24,077 nt of DNA from Actinobacteria bacterium UBA3028 (GTDB taxonomy: Bacteria; Actinomycetota; Actinomycetes; Nanopelagicales; Nanopelagicaceae), in assembly GCA_002367715.1 (NCBI GenBank), contig DFDL01000005.1, positions 26,735 to 50,811 on the forward strand, in the 5' to 3' direction. Under the pieces are notes generated by a model. It was given only the letters and a program-made list of their open reading frames with translations, searched no databases and was not told the origin of the DNA. A program made the translations under genes and the position numbers. This document shows positions 1 through 6,880 of this stretch, piece after piece (position 1 is the first letter of the stretch; each line of letters begins with the position of its first letter).

Positions 1-411
1 GAAGGAACTTCAAAAGGTGCATATATTATTTTTGACACACCTAGTAAGCCGGATGTAATCATCATTGCAACAGGCTCTGAGGTGCATATTGCTATCGAAG
101 CTGCAAAAATTCTGGGTGATAGAAAGATTTTGGCGAGAGTAGTAAGCGCGCCATGCCTCGAATGGTTTGAAGCTCAAGATGCGAGCTATAAGGAAATGGT
201 TCTTCCTACAGACATTCGCGCCCGGGTGAGTGTGGAGGCCGGCGTGGGATCGGGTTGGCATAAATATGTTGGTGACTCTGGCGCGATAGTTAGTATTGAA
301 GGTTTTGCTTCATCGGCATCTGGTCCAACACTATTTGCACAATTTGGATTTACACCACAGAGCATTGCAGAGGCTGCACTTAGAAGCATCGCTAAACAGA
401 TCAAAAAATAG
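1..411 (+). CDS. tkt: Transketolase, C-terminal fragment (5' end outside window)
   Basis: The reading frame is open from base 1 and ends in TAG at 409-411, leaving 136 residues. They match the C-terminal domain of transketolase: an IIIATGSEV strand near the start, PCLEWFEAQD, then RVSVEAG and GWHKYVGD, ending in the FGFTPQSIAEAAL helix region. Transketolase moves two-carbon ketol units in the non-oxidative pentose phosphate pathway, using thiamine diphosphate and Mg2+. The ThDP-binding and pyrimidine domains lie upstream and cannot be seen here. pgi starts 12 bp downstream on the same strand, so the two are almost certainly co-transcribed. In larger actinobacteria tkt is usually followed by transaldolase, which is absent here. 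An internal ATG at 82 is not a start, because the conserved domain begins before it. Confidence 0.95.
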   Translation, partial: EGTSKGAYIIFDTPSKPDVIIIATGSEVHIAIEAAKILGDRKILARVVSAPCLEWFEAQDASYKEMVLPTDIRARVSVEAGVGSGWHKYVGDSGAIVSIEGFASSASGPTLFAQFGFTPQSIAEAALRSIAKQIKK

Positions 412-423
412 CAGGAGTAGAAC

Positions 424-1971
424 ATGATTAGCATTACAGGTCCACTAGCAGCAAAATTTGATCCATCTTCTAAAGTTGCCAAAGATCTGACGGCTATCGC
501 ACCTCTATTAGCAGCTAAGGATTCATCTCTATGGGGCGAAACGGCTCAAGGTGAAGCAGCCAATCGTCTAAATTGGATAGATCTACCCGTTTCTAGTCGA
601 GAGCTTCTCCCCCAGTTGGACTCGATTAGCGCCTGGGCCCGAAGTAACAAAGTAACAAATGTGATTCTTTGCGGCATGGGCGGCTCTTCACTTGCGCCAG
701 AAGTTATCGCCAAGACTTACCAGAAGAATTTAACTGTTCTAGACACAACTGATTCAGAACAGATAGCTCAGGTGCTTAACGCCGACCTAAGTTCATCGAT
801 AATTGTTATCGGTTCAAAATCTGGTTCAACGATAGAGACTGCCTCGCAGAAATCACTCTTTGAAAGTAGCCTGCGCGCCGCTAACTTGGAGCCAAAAGAT
901 CACCTAATTATTGTGACTGATCCGAACTCACCTCTCGACAGATCAGCAAGAGCATCGGGATATCGTGTTGTTAACGCAGACCCAATGGTTGGCGGCAGAT
1001 TTAGTGCACTTAGCGCCTTTGGATTGCTTCCGGCAGCGCTTCTTGGCATCGATGTATCAGTACTTCTAGATGATGCAGATAGAGCAAACAGGACATTTTC
1101 TCAGCAAGAATCTGCCGCTATCAAGCTTGCAACAATCCTCTTTGAACAGACCATTCAAAACTTTGCTCTGATTGATTCTGGTTCTAACGTTCCCGGAATT
1201 AGTGACTGGATAGAGCAATTAGTTGCAGAGTCGACTGGGAAAGATGCAAAGGGTCGACTTCCTATAGTAATCGAAGGCGCTAGCGCCCATGTTCCCGCAA
1301 ATACTCCTAAAATTTCCTTCTCGCAAGATTCGGGAGATCTAAATGTTCTGGGTACCTTGGGAGAACAATTTATTTTATGGGAGTGGGTAACCGCAATGCT
1401 CTGCCGAGCATTGGAAGTAGATCCCTTCAATCAACCAAATGTAACTGAGGCTAAAGAGCGAACTAGTGGGCTGCTAAACCTTTGGAAGATATCAGGAGAA
1501 CCTAATACTATTCCCTCTTTTGAGAATAAGAATTTGCAAGTTTTTTACACCGAGGATCTAACTAGTTTGAAGCATGCCCTACAAGTATTTACTTCCCACG
1601 GTGATAGCTACTTTGCGATAATGGCATATCTAAATCGCATTGCTGATTACGATATTTCTAAAACTCGAGAGTCACTAGCAATTGCAACTAATCAAGCCGT
1701 AACCTTTGGCTGGGGACCTCGATTCCTACATTCCACGGGTCAATTTCATAAAGGTGGACAACCAAACGGAGCCTTCCTGCAAATTACTGCAACTCACAGC
1801 CATGATTTAGAAATTCCGGGAGCCGACTTCACATTCCACACATTACTAATGGCGCAAGCTCTCGGCGATGGCCAAGCACTTGCAAGTAGAGGCCTGCCTT
1901 TAATGCGTGTACACCTCTTGAACAGAAGTGCAGGTATAGCCGAACTTTTGGAAGCTATTGGAGAGTTGTAA
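424..1971 (+). CDS. pgi: Glucose-6-phosphate isomerase, actinobacterial two-SIS-domain type
   Basis: Protein of 515 residues that interconverts glucose-6-phosphate and fructose-6-phosphate. The first SIS domain shows CGMGGSSLAPEV (about residues 83-94) and the phosphate-binding loop SKSGSTIET (131-139). GGRFSALSAFG follows, then a segment with GTLGEQFILWEW and DPFNQPNVTEAK, and late in the protein HSTGQFHKGG. This is the form that, in other phyla and some actinobacteria, is the C-terminal half of a transaldolase-isomerase fusion. Here it stands alone, with no transaldolase portion before it. The ATG at 424 has an AGGAG ribosome-binding site 6 nt upstream (415-417 region), and tkt ends 12 bp before. 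The gene converges on rbpA with only 7 bp between the stop codons. Catalytic residue assignment within this divergent subfamily is by family analogy. Confidence 0.95.
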   Translation: MISITGPLAAKFDPSSKVAKDLTAIAPLLAAKDSSLWGETAQGEAANRLNWIDLPVSSRELLPQLDSISAWARSNKVTNVILCGMGGSSLAPEVIAKTYQKNLTVLDTTDSEQIAQVLNADLSSSIIVIGSKSGSTIETASQKSLFESSLRAANLEPKDHLIIVTDPNSPLDRSARASGYRVVNADPMVGGRFSALSAFGLLPAALLGIDVSVLLDDADRANRTFSQQESAAIKLATILFEQTIQNFALIDSGSNVPGISDWIEQLVAESTGKDAKGRLPIVIEGASAHVPANTPKISFSQDSGDLNVLGTLGEQFILWEWVTAMLCRALEVDPFNQPNVTEAKERTSGLLNLWKISGEPNTIPSFENKNLQVFYTEDLTSLKHALQVFTSHGDSYFAIMAYLNRIADYDISKTRESLAIATNQAVTFGWGPRFLHSTGQFHKGGQPNGAFLQITATHSHDLEIPGADFTFHTLLMAQALGDGQALASRGLPLMRVHLLNRSAGIAELLEAIGEL

Positions 1972-1973
1972 AA

Positions 1974-1986
1974 AAGATTTAATCTT
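1974..1986. terminator. Weak A/T-rich inverted repeat at the pgi/rbpA convergent junction
   Basis: AAGATT-T-AATCTT is a perfect 6-bp inverted repeat that overlaps the rbpA stop codon and lies just after the pgi stop. An A-run precedes it on the plus strand, so on the minus strand the repeat is followed by a T-run. With 7 bp between the stops there is no room for a classical GC-rich terminator. The stem is short and AT-rich, so a terminator role is speculative. Confidence 0.25.
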
Positions 1987-2314
1987 CGCCGCGAAGTCGT
2001 GCTAGCGCATCTTCCAGTATCTTCTTTGACTCTGCCTCAGTTCTACGTTCTTTAACATATGCCAAGTGGGTCTTATATGGTTCGTTCTTTATTGGCATTG
2101 GTGGCTTATCTTTATTTAACCCTGCTGGATAGCCGCACCGCGGACAGTCCCAAAGCTCTGGAATCTGCACAGTCTCATCCTCGGCAAATGATGGACGAGT
2201 TTCATGTCCTTGTGCACACCAATAGGAGACTCGAAAGCGGGCAATTGCATCGCCGCGCTCTGCCTCCCCCATTGGACCTGCGCCAACGCGACTACCACGA
2301 ATTGCGCTACCCAT
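1979..2314 (-). CDS. rbpA: RNA polymerase-binding protein RbpA
   Basis: Protein of 111 residues, normal for the family. RbpA is an actinobacteria-specific factor that binds RNA polymerase and the group 1/2 sigma factors and stabilises the open complex. The N-terminal tail reads GSAIRGSRVGAGPMGEAERG. The core carries the zinc-site residues C33, H37, C57 and C60 (WCAQGHE and CPRCG), and the C-terminal sigma-interacting helix region starts at EPYKTHLAYVKERR. The ATG at 2314 has AAAGGAG about 6 nt upstream. It follows secG by 27 bp on the same strand and appears to be the last gene of the gap-pgk-tpiA-secG-rbpA run. Its presence is one of the strongest lineage markers in the window. Confidence 0.97.
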   Translation of the reverse strand: MGSAIRGSRVGAGPMGEAERGDAIARFRVSYWCAQGHETRPSFAEDETVQIPELWDCPRCGYPAGLNKDKPPMPIKNEPYKTHLAYVKERRTEAESKKILEDALARLRGED

Positions 2315-2341
2315 ATATATCTCCTTTAGTTAATAAAAAAA

Positions 2342-2572
2342 TTATTTCTTCAAAACCAGGCTAAGCGCAATTACAGCGGCAAACCAGAGTCCGCCAACAA
2401 CTACTGTAATCCGATCTAAATTCTTCTCTACTACAGATGAACCGCCATAACTTGAAGAGATGCCACCACCAAAGAGATCTGACAAGCCACTGCCTTTACC
2501 CTTGTGTAGAAGTACAAGCAGAATCATTAACACGCTGGTGATTACAAGAAGTATTGAAAGTACTGCGACCAC
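2342..2572 (-). CDS. secG: Protein translocase subunit SecG
   Basis: Small membrane protein of 76 residues, the auxiliary subunit of the SecYEG channel. It has two hydrophobic segments (about residues 1-22 and 55-73) joined by a glycine/serine-rich cytoplasmic loop with HKGKGSGLSDLFGGG, the SecG signature. The start is GTG at 2572, with AAAGGAG 6 nt upstream; no better in-frame start exists. It lies 96 bp downstream of tpiA and 27 bp upstream of rbpA, the usual actinobacterial position after tpiA. The 96-bp gap from tpiA shows no promoter I would defend, only a short TGAGC/GCTCA stem near the tpiA stop. Confidence 0.95.
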   Translation of the reverse strand: MVAVLSILLVITSVLMILLVLLHKGKGSGLSDLFGGGISSSYGGSSVVEKNLDRITVVVGGLWFAAVIALSLVLKK

Positions 2573-2668
2573 GTATTTCTCCTTTAGAAACTAAATCGAA
2601 ACTCAGGTGATTCGATCAGAAATGCACTAGCGCAAGGATACCCGTCTCTGAGCTAGATTTCGCTCAAA

Positions 2669-3448
2669 CTATGCGCTTGCGACCCGATGGAATTTAGCAA
2701 TTTTAGCGAATTCCTCTGGATCAAGGCTCGCACCGCCCACTAGAACGCCATCTATATCTTCTTCCTTCATGATGTCCACGATATTTGAAGATTTGACCGA
2801 ACCGCCATAGAGAATTCGTGCCGCTTGAGCGATTTCACTCGAACCAATTTTCCCAAGCTCAACGCGAATGGCGCTACAAACTTCTTGTGCATCTTGCGCG
2901 CTTGCAGTCTTGCCGGTTCCAATTGCCCAAACTGGTTCATAGGCAAAGACAATCTTCTTAAGATCGGGCTTATGAAATCCCTGCAAACCATTTCGAATCT
3001 GGCTCAAAACATGATTAACATGTGTCTCAGCTTCACGGATACTCAGCTCTTCACCAATACAGAAAATTGGAGTAATTTCATTTGCAAGGGCAGCCTTGAT
3101 TTTCTTATTAATAAGAGCATCATCTTCATTATGGATGGCACGACGCTCTGAGTGACCAACCACAACATAGCTGCAGCCAAGTTTGTTCAGCATTAAACCA
3201 CTTATGTCACCTGTGTAGGCACCGCTAGTTTCAGGTGATAGATCTTGGGCGCCATATTCGAGACGGAGACGATCGCCGTCGATTAGCGTCTGGACCGAGC
3301 GAATGTCAGTGAAGGGTGGAAGTACTACAACATCTACCGCGTCATAATCCTTATCATCTAATGAGTAAGAAAGCTTCTGCGTAACTGCAATGGCCTCGAG
3401 ATGATTCAAATTCATCTTCCAATTGCCTGATATAAGTGGCTTGCGCAT
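2669..3448 (-). CDS. tpiA: Triose-phosphate isomerase
   Basis: Protein of 259 residues, normal length for this TIM-barrel enzyme, which interconverts dihydroxyacetone phosphate and glyceraldehyde-3-phosphate. Catalytic residues are visible: N9 and K11 in GNWKMN, H99 in VVGHSERR, and E171 in AYEPVWAIGTGK. The latter runs into flexible loop 6, and a phosphate-binding YGGSV follows later. The ATG at 3448 follows pgk by 27 bp, with an AGGGGAT-type ribosome-binding site just upstream. It sits between pgk and secG in the glycolytic block, as in most actinobacteria. All active-site residues are intact. Confidence 0.97.
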   Translation of the reverse strand: MRKPLISGNWKMNLNHLEAIAVTQKLSYSLDDKDYDAVDVVVLPPFTDIRSVQTLIDGDRLRLEYGAQDLSPETSGAYTGDISGLMLNKLGCSYVVVGHSERRAIHNEDDALINKKIKAALANEITPIFCIGEELSIREAETHVNHVLSQIRNGLQGFHKPDLKKIVFAYEPVWAIGTGKTASAQDAQEVCSAIRVELGKIGSSEIAQAARILYGGSVKSSNIVDIMKEEDIDGVLVGGASLDPEEFAKIAKFHRVASA

Positions 3449-3475
3449 CTATCCCCTACTTTCCGTTAAATGAAA

Positions 3476-4645
3476 TTACTGTAAAACTAATAGACCTGGG
3501 AGCTCTTTGCCCTCTAGGTATTCGAGTGAAGCGCCGCCGCCAGTTGAAATATAACCAAAATCAGAATCGGCAAAACCAAGTGCCCGGACCGCTGCTGCAG
3601 AATCTCCGCCGCCAACCACGCTAATTCCACTCACCTGCGTTAAAGCCTGCGCTACGACTTTTGTACCATTTGCAAAATTTGGAAATTCAAAGACGCCCAT
3701 TGGTCCATTCCAGAAGACGGTTTTGCATACATTTAAGGCAGAGGCAAAAGTATTGGAGCTCTGCGCTCCGATATCTAATCCCATCTGATCAGCAGGGATT
3801 TGATCTGCGGCTACCGTAGTCGGGGTGGCGCCTGCTGCAAATTCTGGTGCGACAACAATGTCAGTCGGAAGTAGGAGATTCACTCCTAATTTTTCGGCTC
3901 GCTCCATTAATTCGCGCACTGTAGGTAATAGATCAGTTTCAACCAATGATTTACCGATCTCAAAACCTTTTGCTGCCAGAAATGTGAAGAGCATTCCCCC
4001 ACCTATTGCAAGGGTATCAACCTTGTCTAATAAGTTTGAGATAACCCCTATTTTGTCGGAAACTTTTGATCCACCAAGTGCCACGCCATAAGGGCGCTCT
4101 GGGTTATGTGTCAGTTTCTGTAGGACATCTACCTCTGCAGCTATCAGAAGACCAGCAGCATGCGGGAGTAATTTTGCAACATCATAAACTGAGGCATGCT
4201 TTCGGTGCACTGCGCCAAATCCATCGCTAATGAATATGTCAGCATAGATCGCAAGTTGTGTGGCAAGTACTACGCGCTCTGATTCATCTTTAGATGTCTC
4301 AGCGGCTTCAAATCGAATATTCTCAAGGAGAGTAATTTGGCTCTCGCCTATCTTGGCTCCGATAATCTCACTTGAGAAATTCACTGGAACTTCAAGTAGC
4401 TCTGCAAGTCGAATGGCGACCGGGGCCAACGAGAGTGCACTGATGCGCTCACCTTTTGGCCGCCCAAGATGGGCTGTAATTACAATAGATGCGCCCTGCG
4501 CCAATAGATACTTTATGGTTGGTAGTGAAGCTCGAATTCTTCCATCATCGCTAATGACACCGTTAGTCAGTGGCACATTTAAATCACAGCGAAGTAGAAC
4601 TCTCTTCCCGCGAACATCAATAGCTTCGAGGGTTTTGATATTCAT
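3476..4645 (-). CDS. pgk: Phosphoglycerate kinase
   Basis: Protein of 389 residues, the usual bacterial size. It transfers phosphate from 1,3-bisphosphoglycerate to ADP. The N-terminal domain has RVLLRCDLNVPL and ITAHLGRPKG. Later come the GGSKVSDKIGV nucleotide-domain motif, FWNGPMGVFE, and the C-terminal GGGDSAAA and STGGGASLE. I chose the ATG at 4645 because family homology begins at MNIKTLEAIDVRGKRV. The frame is open further upstream, but that stretch lies inside gap and has no homology. Stop and start overlap as TAATG, sharing one A with the gap stop, which suggests translational coupling. The upstream AAGAAG is only a weak ribosome-binding site, consistent with coupling. Confidence 0.97.
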   Translation of the reverse strand: MNIKTLEAIDVRGKRVLLRCDLNVPLTNGVISDDGRIRASLPTIKYLLAQGASIVITAHLGRPKGERISALSLAPVAIRLAELLEVPVNFSSEIIGAKIGESQITLLENIRFEAAETSKDESERVVLATQLAIYADIFISDGFGAVHRKHASVYDVAKLLPHAAGLLIAAEVDVLQKLTHNPERPYGVALGGSKVSDKIGVISNLLDKVDTLAIGGGMLFTFLAAKGFEIGKSLVETDLLPTVRELMERAEKLGVNLLLPTDIVVAPEFAAGATPTTVAADQIPADQMGLDIGAQSSNTFASALNVCKTVFWNGPMGVFEFPNFANGTKVVAQALTQVSGISVVGGGDSAAAVRALGFADSDFGYISTGGGASLEYLEGKELPGLLVLQ

Positions 4646-5646
4646 TAAAGCTTCTTGCCTACATATCCAACGAGGTCTACCAAGCGATTCGAGTAACCCC
4701 ATTCGTTGTCATACCAACCGACAACTTTTACTGTAGTTCCAATTGCCTTGGTTAAACCTGCATCCAAAATACAAGAGCTAGGATCTGTAACGATATCGGC
4801 AGAAACTATCGGATCTTCGGTGTAAGAAAGGTAACCCTTTAGTGAGCCTTCCGATGCCTTCTTAAGTGCTGCATTTACTTCGGCAGCAGAAACTTCTTTA
4901 GCAAGTTCAACAGTCAAATCAGTAGCAGAACCCGTTGGGACTGGAACGCGAAGCGCGTAGCCATCTAGCTTTCCCTTTAAGTTTGGTAGCACCAGGCTAA
5001 TCGCCTTGGCAGCACCAGTTGTGCTTGGAATAATTGAGACCGCAGCAGCGCGGGCGCGACGTAGATCTTTATGGGGTTGATCGAGAATTGATTGATCATT
5101 TGTGTAGGCATGAATTGTTGTCATAAGCCCACGGACAATTCCAAACTCTTCATCCAAAACTTTAGCCATTTGCGCAAGGCAGTTAGTTGTGCAAGATGCG
5201 TTCGAGATTACATGATGGTTTGCCGCATCGTATTTCTCATGGTTTACGCCCATCACAACTGTAATATCCTCATCGCTAGCAGGCGCTGAGATAATTACCT
5301 TCTTCGCTCCAGCCGTGATGTGCTTCTTAGCATCTGCAGCCTTTGTGAAGAATCCAGTTGATTCAATAACAATGTCGGCTTTAACTTCGCCCCAAGGTAG
5401 GTTCGCTGGATCGCGCTCAGAGAAGGTACGAATTGTCTTTCCATCTACAGTAATTGAGTCATCGGTATAGGTAACCGGCAACCCTAGTCGTCCTAAAATC
5501 GAGTCGTACTTAAGTAGATGCGCCAAAGTAGCGTTATCAGTGAGATCGTTTATACCTACTATTTCAATATCTGCGCCAGATTGAAGCGCGGCTCTAAAGA
5601 AGTTACGACCAATTCGCCCAAAACCATTAATTCCGACACGTACCAT
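4645..5646 (-). CDS. gap: Glyceraldehyde-3-phosphate dehydrogenase, type I
   Basis: Protein of 333 residues. It oxidatively phosphorylates glyceraldehyde-3-phosphate with a nicotinamide cofactor. The Rossmann motif INGFGRIGR is at 6-14, and N33-D34 at the end of the second strand suggests NAD preference. The catalytic C152 lies in SNASCTTNC, and the general base is H179 in TTIHAYT. The C-terminus has WYDNEWGYSNR. It is the first gene of the glycolytic set and shares its stop with the pgk start. The 101-bp spacer from whiA holds a credible extended -10 promoter and a palindrome (separate entries), so gap may be transcribed independently of whiA. The ATG at 5646 has only a weak purine-rich stretch upstream. 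Confidence 0.97.
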   Translation of the reverse strand: MVRVGINGFGRIGRNFFRAALQSGADIEIVGINDLTDNATLAHLLKYDSILGRLGLPVTYTDDSITVDGKTIRTFSERDPANLPWGEVKADIVIESTGFFTKAADAKKHITAGAKKVIISAPASDEDITVVMGVNHEKYDAANHHVISNASCTTNCLAQMAKVLDEEFGIVRGLMTTIHAYTNDQSILDQPHKDLRRARAAAVSIIPSTTGAAKAISLVLPNLKGKLDGYALRVPVPTGSATDLTVELAKEVSAAEVNAALKKASEGSLKGYLSYTEDPIVSADIVTDPSSCILDAGLTKAIGTTVKVVGWYDNEWGYSNRLVDLVGYVGKKL

Positions 5647-5683
5647 TTATTTGCCTGCCTAAAATAAAGAGAAATTTAACAAC

Positions 5684-5695
5684 CACAACGTTGTG
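5684..5695. promoter_or_regulatory. Candidate operator: CG-centred palindrome upstream of gap
   Basis: CACAACGTTGTG is a perfect 12-bp palindrome with central CG. It lies in the whiA-gap spacer, about 9 bp downstream of a TATGAT -10 element, so it would cover roughly +3 to +14 of the transcript. A CG-centred palindrome is typical of LacI/GalR-family operators (known family property), and the position suits a repressor. No regulator gene is nearby, so the binding protein is unknown. Confidence 0.45.
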
Positions 5696-5704
5696 AAGAG
5701 CTAA

Positions 5705-5713
5705 ATCATATCA
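5705..5713 (-). promoter_or_regulatory. Predicted promoter of gap-pgk-tpiA-secG-rbpA (extended -10)
   Basis: On the minus strand TGA-TATGAT forms an extended -10 element (TGn plus TATGAT, the latter at 5710-5705). No good -35 is visible 16-18 bp upstream, which is tolerated by extended -10 promoters. The expected transcription start is near 5698, giving a leader of about 50 nt before the gap ATG. The element falls in one of the few spacers of this strand longer than 90 bp. Confidence 0.5.
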
Positions 5714-5747
5714 GCCAAAAATGAGCTGAATTTGCCACTTACTAGGG

Positions 5748-6728
5748 CTACTCGGCCAGAAGATCTGGGCTAAGCCCAGCTTCGGTATCTGGAATACCTA
5801 AATCGTGCGCCCGTTTATCAGCCATGGCTAGCAGCCTTCTGATTCGCCCCGCAATTGCATCCTTAGTCATCGGTGGAACCGCTAGCGAGCCAAGTTCTTC
5901 TAAGCTTGCTTGACCATGATTTATCCGAAGCTCACCGGCTTGTTTTAAGTGATCTGGAATCTCCACGCCAAGAATTTCCATTGCTCTTGCAACTCGGGCA
6001 GAAGCAGCAACTGCGGCTCTGGCCGAACGACGCAAATTTGCATCATCAAAGTTTGCCAAGCGATTTGCCGTTGCTCTTACTTCACGCCTCATGCGCCGCT
6101 CTTCCCAAGCAAGAACGCTCTCGTGTGCGCCAAGTCTGGTTAAGAGTGCACCAATTGCATCACCATCGCGAAGCACGACTCGATCCACACTTCTAACTTC
6201 GCGAGCTTTTGCTGTTATACCTAATCTTCGCGCCGCTCCTACAAGTGCAAGTGCAGCCTCGGGTCCGGGGCAAGTAATTTCTAGGGCTGATGAGCGACCA
6301 GGCTCGGTTAGCGATCCATGTGCCAAAAATGCACCTCGCCATGCTGCCTCAGCATCACAGATTCCGGCCGATACCACCTGCGGCGGCAATCCTCTTATTG
6401 GGCGACTATTTGCATCAATCAAACCAGTCTGTCTGGCAAGTGCGTCGCCATCAGAAGTAACACGGACAACATAGCGGCTGCCTTTGCGCAATCCACCAGG
6501 CGAGAGAACTGCTAACTCACTTTCGTGCCCAAAAATTTCAGAGATATCTTTACGTAAACGTCTGGCCCCCTGGGCAGTATCTAGCTCGACCTCAATCGAG
6601 ATCTTTCCACCATTTATATGCAGCCCTCCAGCAAAACGCAGAACCGAAGAAACCTCTGCTTTTCGGCAGCATGGCTTTGATATTGCAAGCCTGCTCAATT
6701 CATCTTTTACTGCTGAGGTCATTGCCAT
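5748..6728 (-). CDS. whiA: DNA-binding protein WhiA
   Basis: Protein of 326 residues, normal for WhiA. In Streptomyces WhiA acts with WhiB as a transcription factor for sporulation septation; in non-sporulating Gram-positives it affects growth and division. The N-terminus MAMTSAVKDELSRL is the family signature. It leads into the LAGLIDADG-like fold (FAGGLHINGGKISIEVEL, then a second half with CDAEAAWRGAFLAHGSL). A C-terminal helix-turn-helix follows (about residues 270-310, with LGSLAVPPMTKDAIAGRIRRLL). The ATG at 6728 is chosen; a second ATG two codons later is possible. In other actinobacteria yvcK lies between rapZ and whiA. Here only 130 bp of non-coding sequence separates them. Confidence 0.95.
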   Translation of the reverse strand: MAMTSAVKDELSRLAISKPCCRKAEVSSVLRFAGGLHINGGKISIEVELDTAQGARRLRKDISEIFGHESELAVLSPGGLRKGSRYVVRVTSDGDALARQTGLIDANSRPIRGLPPQVVSAGICDAEAAWRGAFLAHGSLTEPGRSSALEITCPGPEAALALVGAARRLGITAKAREVRSVDRVVLRDGDAIGALLTRLGAHESVLAWEERRMRREVRATANRLANFDDANLRRSARAAVAASARVARAMEILGVEIPDHLKQAGELRINHGQASLEELGSLAVPPMTKDAIAGRIRRLLAMADKRAHDLGIPDTEAGLSPDLLAE

Positions 6729-6858
6729 AGGCGCTATTTAATCAGCATTGAATCGAAAATGTGGCTTAAAAGTGAAATCTTTTTCTAAACCGGGGAGACT
6801 TTGCTAATAAGTTCTAATCACCTTCAAGGATTACCTCTCGGTAAGAATTGGCCCAAAT
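6729..6858. other. 130-bp spacer between rapZ and whiA, no gene
   Basis: Translation of the minus strand gives stops in the rapZ frame and no recognisable YvcK/CofD-like remnant. The rapZ-proximal end carries a short direct repeat (separate entry). A TTAAAT hexamer lies 7 nt before the whiA ATG and could be a weak leaderless -10, but I would not call it a promoter. No terminator hairpin is evident. Confidence 0.6.
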
Positions 6859-6880
6859 CTAGATCTCTCGGCCCAAATCT
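6850..6880. repeat. 11-bp direct repeat spanning the rapZ stop codon
   Basis: GGCCCAAATCT occurs at 6850-6860 and again at 6870-6880, a 20-bp period. One copy lies inside the last codons of rapZ and the other overlaps the stop and spacer. It looks like a small slippage or tandem duplication at the gene end. The protein end RDLGREI reads normally for the family, so the gene does not appear damaged. Confidence 0.6.

Noticed and set aside
2573..2668. tpiA-secG spacer as a riboswitch or small RNA
   Set aside because: Only a 5-bp TGAGC/GCTCA stem is visible; there is no recognised RNA motif and no convincing promoter.
4646..4702. Upstream extension of pgk into gap
   Set aside because: The extra 19 residues overlap gap coding sequence and have no homology; the TAATG overlap is a typical coupled start.
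4260..4736. Plus-strand open frame of 158 codons opposite pgk and the end of gap
   Set aside because: It lies antisense to well-conserved genes, its translation is low-complexity and serine-rich, and no family was recognised. It reflects codon bias on the other strand.
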